A DNA stretch of 64,000 nucleotides. Origin: Bacteroidales bacterium. GTDB lineage: Bacteria > Bacteroidota > Bacteroidia > Bacteroidales > Bacteroidaceae. Below the pieces are notes generated by a model, which saw nothing but the letters and a program-made list of their open reading frames with translations, was not told where the DNA came from and did not search any database. How positions within the stretch are numbered: the stretch's first letter is position 1; each line of letters starts with the position of its first letter. Positions 1 to 7,697 of this stretch are shown piece by piece. The position numbers and the translations under genes are program-made. The stretch spans positions 50,197 to 114,196 of the forward strand of contig JAUNKN010000002.1 of the NCBI GenBank assembly GCA_030532685.1, in the 5' to 3' direction.

Positions 1-210
1 GTGGCAATGGCGGGCGAATGCGGATTGAGTGGCGAAATACGCCCCGTGACACGTATAGCTCAGCGCATCGCTGAGGCACAAAAGTTGGGCTTTTCTCGCT
101 TTCTACTGCCCGAACAAAACATGAAAGGTTTGGAGCGTGGGCAATTTCCGAATATAGAGCTTGTTCCAGTATCGAGGGTAGAGCAGGCGCTGCGCGAATT
201 GTTTGGCTAA
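1..210 (+). CDS. radA: RadA/Sms DNA repair ATPase, C-terminal fragment
   Basis: The window opens inside this gene; only the last 69 codons are present and the frame runs open from base 1 to the TAA at 208-210. The visible part (GECGLSGEIRPV, then RIAEAQKLGF and a final ALRELFG) matches the end of the Lon-protease-like domain of RadA, which in the full protein follows a zinc finger and a RecA-type ATPase core. RadA helps process recombination intermediates by moving DNA branches. The ATPase motifs lie upstream of the window and cannot be checked. The next gene starts 56 bases downstream on the same strand, so the two may be co-transcribed. Confidence 0.88.
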   Translation: MAMAGECGLSGEIRPVTRIAQRIAEAQKLGFSRFLLPEQNMKGLERGQFPNIELVPVSRVEQALRELFG

Positions 211-265
211 TTCCTTTTTCCTAAGCAAGGAGATGCTTGGCACACGCTTCATCATATTGAAACTT

Positions 266-2854
266 ATGAATTATAGATTTTCTTCTCTCTCTCTCCTTTT
301 TTCCCTCTTCCTCTTGACGGCTTGTTCTGTGACGGAACATATTCCCGATGGACAGCAATTATACACGGGAATTAAACGCATCGATTATTCGACCGATGAA
401 GTGGCCGACCAATCGAAAAAGAAGAGTCGTCTCAAAGCACAGACCGACTCTACGGGGGTGATTACGGCCGTGGCTACTGCTGTTGAAGCCTTGGATCAGG
501 CTTTGACGGGAAAGGGAGGGAAAGCCATTTCTCTGGCCGAACTGAAAAAGAAAGAGCGCTCTCAGCTCACTCCCGAACAGCGTAAAATGCTGGATAAGCA
601 GACGAAAGCCGAACGCCAGAACCTATCGAAAGTCAAGGAGGAACTCTCGGCCGTATTGGCTTATGCTCCGAATGGGGCGATATTTGGTTCGTCGAGTTTT
701 GTGTCGCCCATTCAGTTTGGATTGTGGAACTACAATACTTTTGTCGACGCAAAGAGTGGCTTCGGAAAATGGATGTTCAAAGCCTTTGCCGATGCGCCTA
801 TACTCATTGCTAATGTGGCGCCTCAAACGCGATCGAAAGTTGCTCACAACACGCTACGCAATTATGGCTATTTCCGCAATCGGGTAGATTTTGAAGTGCT
901 GACTCAGAAAAATCCGAAAAAGGCCAAACTGGCTTACCACATCCATACTGGGCCTTTGTTTCACTTAGACTCTGTGGCTTATTTGGGATTCGGAGCCATA
1001 GGCGATTCTTTGTTGCGTCGCACTGAACACCAGCGTTTGTTGCACAAGGGCGATGCTTTTAACGCCAGCAAACTGAGTGCAGAACAGCAGCGAATAGAAC
1101 GCCTGATGCGCAATAGCGGCTACTATTTTTATGCCGCCAATCACACGACTTTCCAAGCCGATACGATAGCTCAACCTGGTTTTGTGCAACTGCGTGTGAG
1201 TCCAGCTCCTCATCGTTCGGTGGCTGCTCGTCGTCCTTGGACCATGGGCAATACCTACGTTTCCTTGCGCAATGCTCGTCAAGAACCACTTGAGGGCAAT
1301 TTGCAAAGACATCACTTGGTCTATACTTTTTCTGGAAAAGAAGCTCCTTTGCGCTCTGGTATGTGGCTACGGGCCATTGCACACCGCCCAGGCTTGCTTT
1401 ACAGGTTGGACGATCAGCAAGCTACGCTCGATCGTATTTATGCCATGGGTGTCCTCTCGGGCATGGAGGTCAACTATATTCCACGCGACACCTCAGCTAC
1501 TTGCGATACGCTGGATCTTTACATCAACGCCACGTTGAGCAAACCTTATGACTCGGCTTTTGAGATGTATGCCACCTTGAAGAGCAACGATCAGATAGGT
1601 CCTGGAGTGAGCTATGAACTCTCGAAGCTCAATGCTTTTCGAGGAGGAGAGAAAGTGAGCTGGAAAGTCTATGGTAGCTACGAGTGGATGCTGGGAGCAG
1701 GAGGGAACTCGACGGGCAACAGCAATAGCTATGAGCTGGGTACACAGTTGAGCTTTAAGCTTCCCCGCGTTTATCTGCCTTGGGACACTCCTGCGCGTCG
1801 CGAGCGTCGTCTTGTACAGTTACAAAGCAAGGAGGTGATGAATGCAACTCAAACGCAGTTGGGCGCCTCTTTGTTGCATCGCCCCATAGTCGGGAGCACC
1901 ACTTTTGCGTTAAGTGCCGACTGGCGCAATCGCTCGCGCTTCTTCCAATTGGTGACGATGGGAGCTTCGGCTACTTACAACTGGTATCGTTCTCCCCGTT
2001 GGAAACACGAACTCACTCCGCTTGATTTTTCCTACAATCGCATTTTGGGAACAACGGCTGTCTTCGATTCTATTACGGTGGCCAATCCTGCGCTGTATGT
2101 GTCGATGCGCAATCTTTTCATCCCCTCCGTGAGCTATACGCTCACCTATACTTCTTCCGATCAAGTGGAGCATCCGCTTTGGATACAATTTATGGCGAAA
2201 GAATCGGGGCATTTGGCCGCCGGTATCTATGCTTTGACAGGACGCAGTTGGGAAGAGCGCGACAAACAGTTGTTGGGCACTCCTTTTGCCCAATTCTTCA
2301 AAACTACGATGGAGTTGCGCTATTCTCGTCGTTTGAGCTCTCGATTGCGTTTGGCAACGCGAGCTTTTGCGGGAGCCGTGTTGAGTTATGGCAACACACT
2401 GCGTGCTCCTTATAGCGAGCAGTTTTACGTTGGTGGTGCCAATTCTGTGCGTGCATTTGGCGTGCGTACGATAGGCCCGGGGGGCTATTATACTCCAGAA
2501 TCGAGATATGCCTATATTGATCAGACGGGCGATATCAAACTTGAAGCCAATGCAGAACTGCGTGCCTTGCTCTTTGGCTCTTTGCATGGAGCTGTATTCT
2601 TAGATGCGGGCAATGTATGGTTGGCACGTACCGATGCTTTGCGTCCTGAGGCTGAGTTTTCTTTGCGCAATCTGTCTCGTATCGCAGTTGGAACAGGATT
2701 AGGACTACGCTACGACCTGCAGTATCTGGTGCTGCGTTTCGATGTAGGAGTAGGCCTTCATGCCCCCTACAACACGGGACGTTCAGGATTTTACAATATC
2801 CCCTCTTTTGCCAAAGGATTAGCTTTCCACTTCGCCATAGGCTATCCTTTCTAA
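266..2854 (+). CDS. tamL: TamL, Omp85-family outer-membrane lipoprotein (TamA homologue)
   Basis: An 862-residue protein. I chose the ATG at 266 because it opens directly into a lipoprotein signal peptide with lipobox LTAC; an in-frame ATG at 203 overlaps radA and would bury the signal. The N-terminal half should hold POTRA-like domains, and the C-terminal half is an Omp85 beta-barrel ending in aromatic Phe. The loop-6 signature is present as VRAFGVRTIGPGG near residue 725, with Ala in place of the usual Gly of VRGF/Y. Bacteroidota carry this lipidated TamA form, called TamL, as partner of TamB. A TamB homologue lies at 16531-21141, about 14 kb away and not in the same operon. BamA is the main alternative, but the lipobox and divergent VRAF favour TamL. 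Confidence 0.85.
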   Translation: MNYRFSSLSLLFSLFLLTACSVTEHIPDGQQLYTGIKRIDYSTDEVADQSKKKSRLKAQTDSTGVITAVATAVEALDQALTGKGGKAISLAELKKKERSQLTPEQRKMLDKQTKAERQNLSKVKEELSAVLAYAPNGAIFGSSSFVSPIQFGLWNYNTFVDAKSGFGKWMFKAFADAPILIANVAPQTRSKVAHNTLRNYGYFRNRVDFEVLTQKNPKKAKLAYHIHTGPLFHLDSVAYLGFGAIGDSLLRRTEHQRLLHKGDAFNASKLSAEQQRIERLMRNSGYYFYAANHTTFQADTIAQPGFVQLRVSPAPHRSVAARRPWTMGNTYVSLRNARQEPLEGNLQRHHLVYTFSGKEAPLRSGMWLRAIAHRPGLLYRLDDQQATLDRIYAMGVLSGMEVNYIPRDTSATCDTLDLYINATLSKPYDSAFEMYATLKSNDQIGPGVSYELSKLNAFRGGEKVSWKVYGSYEWMLGAGGNSTGNSNSYELGTQLSFKLPRVYLPWDTPARRERRLVQLQSKEVMNATQTQLGASLLHRPIVGSTTFALSADWRNRSRFFQLVTMGASATYNWYRSPRWKHELTPLDFSYNRILGTTAVFDSITVANPALYVSMRNLFIPSVSYTLTYTSSDQVEHPLWIQFMAKESGHLAAGIYALTGRSWEERDKQLLGTPFAQFFKTTMELRYSRRLSSRLRLATRAFAGAVLSYGNTLRAPYSEQFYVGGANSVRAFGVRTIGPGGYYTPESRYAYIDQTGDIKLEANAELRALLFGSLHGAVFLDAGNVWLARTDALRPEAEFSLRNLSRIAVGTGLGLRYDLQYLVLRFDVGVGLHAPYNTGRSGFYNIPSFAKGLAFHFAIGYPF

Positions 2855-2880
2855 TCGCTCTCGCTGCGCCTTGTAAAAAC

Positions 2881-2924
2881 AACAACAATCCCCATCATCC
2901 GTCGAGATGATGGGGATTGTTGTT
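2881..2924. terminator. Bidirectional terminator between tamL and DUF349 gene
   Basis: A perfect 19-bp inverted repeat (2881-2899 with 2906-2924) around a 6-base loop CGTCGA. It sits between two convergent genes, with an A-run on the left and a T-rich right flank, so it can end transcription from both sides. Confidence 0.8.
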
Positions 2925-2944
2925 CTTGTGGCATTGCCACCTAT

Positions 2945-4771
2945 TTAGTCGGCCAGCTCTGCAATCTTTTGAGCGAGCAGGTCGAGATCGGCCTTGAGAA
3001 TACCAATGCGACGTTCAATATCGGCTACGAGGCTATTGCCTTGCTTGGATTTTGTCGTGAGGAAACCCAAATTGGTCTCGTAGTTGGCAATCTCTTGCTT
3101 CTTTTCTTCAAAGATACGTTGCAGGCGCGTACGCTCGTTGCCGCCCTTGCTCACGCTGCGTACCAAGCCTTCGATGCGACGACGTCCCACTTGCTCTCCA
3201 ATGGTTTCGTAGAGCTTGTCGCACACGGCGCGATACTGGCGGTAGATTTTTTCCTTTTTGCGGAAAGGCACGTGTCCTACAGCATTCCATTCGGCCTGCA
3301 AGGCCTTTACTTCGGCGTGGAGCTTTTCGCTGCCTGCCTCAACCAACTGTTCAAGGCGCGCGATGATGTCCTTCTTCTTGGCAAGGTTGGCCACTTCTTC
3401 GTCGCGGTTGCCTGTGTTGGCTTCCTTCTTGCGGTCGAAGAAAGTGTTGCACGCTTCGTGGAAACGCTTCCAAATGGCATCGCTCACTTTGTGGGCTACG
3501 GGGCCGATGGTTTTCCACTCAGCTTGCAGTTTCACGAGTGCGTCGGTGGTACTTGTCCAATCGGTGCTGTCCTTCAAGGCTTCGGCTTGCTCGCAGAGTG
3601 CAGTCTTCTTAGCCAAATTGTCGGCCAGTTCGCTGCGAAGTGAGCGGAAGTGTGCGGTCTTAGCGTTGAAGAAAGCATCGCACGCCGTGCGGAAGCGCTC
3701 GAAAATCTCTTGGTTAATCTTGCGAGGAGTGTAGCCAATGGTTTTCCATTCGGCTTGCAGCGCAATCACTTCCTTGACCATTGCATCCCATTCGGCCACA
3801 GTCTTGAGGGCGTGATAGTTGAGGGCTTCTACCTTATCGCAAAGCTCCTGCTTCTTTTGCAGGTTGTCCTCTTCCTGCTGTTTGATTGCGAGGAAATGGT
3901 CTTGGTGGCGCTTGTTGATGGTGGTTGAGGCTGCCTTGAAGCGTGCCCAAATCGTTTCGCGTTCTTCCTTGGCTACGGGGCCACATTCGCGGAAATCTTC
4001 GTGCAACTTTTGCAACTGGTGGAAGGCCGAAATGACATCTTCCTCTTCTGCCAGTTTTTCTGCAGTTTCACAAAGCGCCGTCTTGATTTCGAGGTTTTTC
4101 TTGAAGTCGTAAGCGCGCATTTCGTGATTTATACGCAACAGGTCGTAAAACTGCTCCACGTTGTGGTGGTAGTTTTTCCACGTGTCGGTCACTTGCTCTG
4201 CGGGAATGGGGCCAATGCCCTTCCACTCCGTTTGTAGCGCTTTGAAAGCTTCGTAGTGCTTGTCAATGTCTTCGCCACAATTGGTCATCTCTTTGATTTG
4301 AACGATAATGGCGAGTTTGCGTTCCAAGTTGCTTTGACGCTCGGCTTCGGCTTCGGCGGCTGCTTTGGCGCGTTGTTCCTTGATGGTGTTCATCAAGTTT
4401 TTGAACTCCATCTCCTCTGCATCGGCCACGGGCTCGAAATCTTCACTCTTGCCTCCAGCCTCTATGAAAGCCTGGCGTGCTGCTGCGATTTCTTCGTTGC
4501 GAATGCGGAAGAAGGCCGACTTCAGTTGGTCTGTCACGCTGCGATCGGCAGCTTCGCCCTCTTGGAGATACTCTTTGAGGCGCACAATCACCTCTGCCTT
4601 GGTGCTGGGAGCAGCAGGGCGTTGAGATTTTTCCTCTGTGCTGGTTGCGGGCTGAGAGGCTGTGGCTTCGATGGTGTTTTCGTCGGTATTGGCGACGACT
4701 TCGGGCTGCGCTTCGGCAGCCTCGGGAGCAGGAGCAGCTACTTCGAGCTGGAGTTCTTCTTGTTCACTCAT
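2945..4771 (-). CDS. DUF349 repeat protein
   Basis: A 608-residue soluble protein. After an acidic, Ala/Glu/Pro-rich N-terminal 50 residues it consists of helical DUF349 repeats. At least five copies of the W-(K/N)-x-(I/V)-G core are visible (WKGIGP, FRECGP, WKTIGY, WKTIGP, WNAVGH), each followed by an aromatic-rich helix. The rest is strongly charged and probably coiled-coil. Its biochemical role is not established; DUF349 proteins are common and conserved in Bacteroidota. The start ATG at 4769-4771 directly precedes MSEQEELQ. It lies downstream of corA on the same strand with a 124-base gap holding a small hairpin (4818-4837), so it may have its own promoter. Confidence 0.85.
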   Translation of the reverse strand: MSEQEELQLEVAAPAPEAAEAQPEVVANTDENTIEATASQPATSTEEKSQRPAAPSTKAEVIVRLKEYLQEGEAADRSVTDQLKSAFFRIRNEEIAAARQAFIEAGGKSEDFEPVADAEEMEFKNLMNTIKEQRAKAAAEAEAERQSNLERKLAIIVQIKEMTNCGEDIDKHYEAFKALQTEWKGIGPIPAEQVTDTWKNYHHNVEQFYDLLRINHEMRAYDFKKNLEIKTALCETAEKLAEEEDVISAFHQLQKLHEDFRECGPVAKEERETIWARFKAASTTINKRHQDHFLAIKQQEEDNLQKKQELCDKVEALNYHALKTVAEWDAMVKEVIALQAEWKTIGYTPRKINQEIFERFRTACDAFFNAKTAHFRSLRSELADNLAKKTALCEQAEALKDSTDWTSTTDALVKLQAEWKTIGPVAHKVSDAIWKRFHEACNTFFDRKKEANTGNRDEEVANLAKKKDIIARLEQLVEAGSEKLHAEVKALQAEWNAVGHVPFRKKEKIYRQYRAVCDKLYETIGEQVGRRRIEGLVRSVSKGGNERTRLQRIFEEKKQEIANYETNLGFLTTKSKQGNSLVADIERRIGILKADLDLLAQKIAELAD

Positions 4772-4817
4772 GAGAGTGTCGGAGTTAGAAATAGATGGAT
4801 ATTAGAATATAACGCTG

Positions 4818-4837
4818 CACAGAGGTCTGTGCAAAAG
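4818..4837. terminator. Small hairpin between corA and DUF349 gene
   Basis: The arms TGCACAG and CTGTGCA pair around a short AGGT-type loop. On the minus strand it follows the corA stop and precedes the DUF349 start. No long T-run follows, so termination is only a possibility. Confidence 0.35.
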
Positions 4838-4895
4838 AGATTGCAAATAAACTAATAAAAGTGCAATCGGCCAAATGTTTTGTCCGAAAATGTGG

Positions 4896-5822
4896 TCAAA
4901 TCCACTTTAAGCGGCGGAAATACCAAACAAAGAGGAAGGTGACGGCCACCGATGCAATGATGACCAAGGGGAAGCCCCAAGACCAATTCTCCATGCCATT
5001 GATGAGGTTCATACCGAAGATGCTGGCAATGAGCGTGGGAAACATCAAGATGATGCTCACGGAGGTCATCGTTTTCATGGTTTGCGACACGTTGTTGTTG
5101 ATGATGGAGGCATAGGTGTCGATGGTGCTCTCCAAGATGTCGGCATAGATGTTGGTTGTTTCGCGTGCCTGTCCCATCTCGATGATGACGTCTTCAATCA
5201 TGTCGGCATCCAGCTCGTCGACAGGGAGCTTAAATTTAAGCTTCGTGAGCAAGGTTTCATTGCCACGTATGGAGGTGGCAAAATAAGTGAGCGAGTCTTG
5301 CAGTCGAGACAGATTGATGAGATTGGTGTTGTCGATGGGGCGATCCAAATCGCGTTTGGCCGAGTCGATGAGCGTCGAAATTTGTTTCAGACGCTTCAAA
5401 TACCACACAGCGGTGGAGAGGAAAAGACGAAATACCAAATCGACCGAGTCGATAAAGCCCAAGCCGCGCTTCTGCTGATAGGCCACAAAATCGATCATCA
5501 TATTGGTCTCGTAGTGACACACTGTGACACAAGTATTCTTGTTGATGATGATGCCCAAAGGGATGGTCGTGTGAGGGGTGCGGCTTTGCGCTTCCTTGAG
5601 ATAGGGTATGCGCACGATGATGAGAGCCCACCCGTCTTCGTAGTCGTAACGGGCACGCTCATCCTTGTCTCGAATGTCGTCGAGGAAGTAGTCGGGTACT
5701 TTGAGTTCGTCGATGAGAAAATGCTCATCGTCTTCGGTGGGGCAAGTCACTTGCACCCAAGAATTGGGCTGCCACTCTTCGTTTGAGCGCAGACCTTTGT
5801 GGTAGTTCCAATAGGTTCGCAT
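4896..5822 (-). CDS. corA: CorA-family Mg2+/Co2+ channel
   Basis: This encodes an inner-membrane divalent cation channel. The cytoplasmic N-terminal domain is followed by two C-terminal membrane helices, and the diagnostic GMN motif (FGMNLINGMENW) lies in the loop after the first helix. The protein ends in the basic tail YFRRLKWI. I use the ATG at 5820-5822 (MRTYWNYHK), giving 308 residues; an in-frame ATG nine codons upstream at 5849 (MCTARTPHP) is possible, and no ribosome-binding site decides between them. CorA proteins work as pentamers gated by cytoplasmic Mg2+. Transcription runs toward the DUF349 gene. Confidence 0.9.
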   Translation of the reverse strand: MRTYWNYHKGLRSNEEWQPNSWVQVTCPTEDDEHFLIDELKVPDYFLDDIRDKDERARYDYEDGWALIIVRIPYLKEAQSRTPHTTIPLGIIINKNTCVTVCHYETNMMIDFVAYQQKRGLGFIDSVDLVFRLFLSTAVWYLKRLKQISTLIDSAKRDLDRPIDNTNLINLSRLQDSLTYFATSIRGNETLLTKLKFKLPVDELDADMIEDVIIEMGQARETTNIYADILESTIDTYASIINNNVSQTMKTMTSVSIILMFPTLIASIFGMNLINGMENWSWGFPLVIIASVAVTFLFVWYFRRLKWI

Positions 5823-5849
5823 GGGGTGAGGCGTTCTAGCTGTACACAT

Positions 5850-6114
5850 TCTGTTGTGCTGGGCAGGAAGAAAGCCTTGCTTTCCCTTTGCCCGGATTTA
5901 CAAAATGTAGCTATCCGAGTGATAATCGTCCATTGGGAAGAAAATGTTTAAGGGGTTTGCTCACTAAGGGCAGACCGCTGTTATCGCTGGCAAAAGTAAG
6001 GATTTCTTTTGGATTATACACGCTTCTTGCTCCATTTGTTTGTGCGGGGAGCTGTTTTTCTACTGCTTGCAGAGGGCTTAGAAGCTTGGGGGCTTGACGC
6101 TTGAATCTCGTCTT
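5850..6114. other. Intergenic stretch upstream of corA
   Basis: I see no gene here. Short open frames on both strands look random and have no start signals or family motifs. It joins the repeat element that begins near 6115. Confidence 0.5.
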
Positions 6115-6430
6115 GCGCGCACGTGTCTTTCCTCTTTTGAAGGAGAGAAATTGCTTCCACTCCTTCCATTGTGGAGGATAAGTTTCTGTTTTTCTGTGAA
6201 TTGTGCTGTGGAGGTGAAGAGGGATTTGCTTCCACAAACTTTCCCCGAAGTTCCAGCAATGGAGGAGAGGGCGCCCCCTCTTCGTGATGAAGTAGTGGAT
6301 GGAAAAGTGGAAAAGAAAAGCAGTTTGCTTCCACATGTTTTTTGTTTGAATATCAATGGGTTGTAAGGACTTGTGGAAGCAATGTAGGTAAAATCTCTTG
6401 TTGCTTTAGTGAAATGCGCGCGCGTACGCG
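6115..6430. repeat. Copy A of a ~290-315 bp non-coding repeat with GCGCGC ends
   Basis: The left end has GCGCGCACGTGTCTTTCC, then TTGCTTCCACTCCTTCCA (6151-6168). The right end mirrors it, with GTGGAAGCAA (6373-6382) followed by GCGCGCGCGTACGCGCG. Inside are more GTGGAA and CTTCCAC boxes, including a facing pair near 6316-6343. The same plan occurs at 15798-16087, 24811-25099 and 33646-33936. Its terminal inverted repeats are the weakest of the four. It has no credible coding frame. Confidence 0.6.
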
Positions 6431-6483
6431 CGAGAGATGAGGAGAAAATGTGTGGGGCAACGCAGAGTGGAAAGCACAAAAAT

Positions 6484-6540
6484 CGCGCTGCGAGCTAAAA
6501 AATGCTACGTGGGACGTAGAAATTTTTAGCTCGCAGCGCG
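6484..6540. repeat. Hairpin element H-A (also likely rpoD terminator)
   Basis: A perfect 18-bp outer stem (6484-6501 with 6523-6540) encloses a second small hairpin, CTACG-TGGGA-CGTAG. It lies 21 bases past the rpoD stop on the minus strand, so it may terminate rpoD. The inner core CTACGTGGGACGTAG recurs, slightly changed, at 34040-34057 and 52339-52353, and a related stem occurs at 16151-16207. Confidence 0.6.
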
Positions 6541-6561
6541 GAGTTGTAAACCCGATAAGTT

Positions 6562-7422
6562 TTAGCCGAGATACTTGAGTAGGATGCTCACGTTGGCTTC
6601 CTCGCGCAAGCGGCGCAGAGCGCGTTCTTTGATTTGGCGCACGCGCTCGCGGGTCAAATTGAGCGAAGTGGCAACTTCTTCGGCGGTCATCTCCGTGCGC
6701 CCAATGCCGAAAAGCATCTTGACAACGAGGCGTTCGCGCTCGGAGAGAACTTGCAGGGCGGTGTCGATATCGGTCGATAGGCTCTCGCGCTCCATCGAAC
6801 TGTCGGTGCCTGGCGCAGAGTCGTCGGTCATGATATCGATCATCGAGTTGGTCTCGTCGTCTTGGAAAGGAGCGTCCACGCTCACCTTCTTGCCACCAGC
6901 ATTGAGGCTATCCTTGATGCGGTCGAGATCGGTGTCGAGCAGGTCGGCCAGCTCTTCGGCCGAGGGACGGCGTTGGTACTGCTGCTCAAACTCGGTCGAG
7001 GCACGGCTTATCTTAGCCTGCAAGCCCACCTGATTCAGCGGCATGCGCACGATACGGCTTTGCTCGCTGATGGCTTGGAGGATGCTCTGACGAATCCACC
7101 ATACGGCGTAGGAAATGAACTTAAAGCCACGCGTCTCATCGAACTTTTGTGCGGCCTTCATCAGTCCGATGTTGCCTTCGTCGATGAGGTCGTTGAGCGA
7201 CATGCCTTGGTTCTGATACTGCTTGGCCACCGACACGACAAAGCGGAGGTTGGCCTGCACGAGCCGTTCGAGGGCCTGCTGGTCGCCCTGACGTATCTTT
7301 TGAGCCAGCTCTACTTCCTGCTCGATGGTGAGGAGTTCAAGACGGCCTATTTCGGTGAGATACTTGTCGATGGCGGCATCGCCACGATTGGTGATGCCTT
7401 GAGAGATTTTTAGTTGACGCAT
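6562..7422 (-). CDS. rpoD: Primary sigma factor RpoD (short Bacteroidetes form)
   Basis: A 286-residue sigma-70 factor starting MRQLKISQGITNRGDAAIDKYL, the usual start of the Bacteroidetes primary sigma factor. An upstream in-frame ATG at 7548 would add 42 hydrophobic, unrelated residues and is rejected. Region 1.1 is absent, as is normal in this phylum. Region 2 (DLIDEGNIGLMKAAQKFD, FISYAVWWIRQSI), region 3 and the region 4 helix-turn-helix (LNLTRERVRQIKERALRRLR) are complete. This factor recognises promoters with -33 TTG and -7 TAnnTTTG, the pattern found upstream of many genes here and inside the CRISPR repeats. Its own promoter is an exact match (7477-7507). Confidence 0.96.
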   Translation of the reverse strand: MRQLKISQGITNRGDAAIDKYLTEIGRLELLTIEQEVELAQKIRQGDQQALERLVQANLRFVVSVAKQYQNQGMSLNDLIDEGNIGLMKAAQKFDETRGFKFISYAVWWIRQSILQAISEQSRIVRMPLNQVGLQAKISRASTEFEQQYQRRPSAEELADLLDTDLDRIKDSLNAGGKKVSVDAPFQDDETNSMIDIMTDDSAPGTDSSMERESLSTDIDTALQVLSERERLVVKMLFGIGRTEMTAEEVATSLNLTRERVRQIKERALRRLREEANVSILLKYLG

Positions 7423-7476
7423 GCTGCTGGGATTTACGCTATAATGTGGACATGGCGCAATGAGCCAATAGACACG

Positions 7477-7507
7477 CAAAGGTACGAAAAAAAGCGGATA
7501 AGCCCAA
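7477..7507 (-). promoter_or_regulatory. rpoD promoter, TTG-N20-TACCTTTG
   Basis: On the minus strand, TTG (7505-7507) is followed after 20 bases by TACCTTTG (7477-7484), an exact Bacteroidetes consensus about 55 bases upstream of the rpoD start. The same -7 octamer occurs in the CRISPR repeats and at the ompA promoter. Confidence 0.75.
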
Positions 7508-7697
7508 AGAAAAACCGATGGAGTAGAGCTTTGTTGCATTATTTTCAAGAAAAAAATAGGGCAACTTGGGAGTTTCGTGCTTTTTTTATATTTTTGAAGT
7601 CTAAAAAGCAGAACTCAATCCCATCCTCCTCGCTCGTCATAGCGAACTCCGAGAGAGGAGGATGGGCGTATGGAGGACTGCCCCAAAGATTAGTGCC

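Noticed and set aside
5911-6479. Several minus-strand open frames upstream of corA
   Set aside because: They overlap each other and the 290-bp repeat copy A, and are low-complexity with no start signal or homology.
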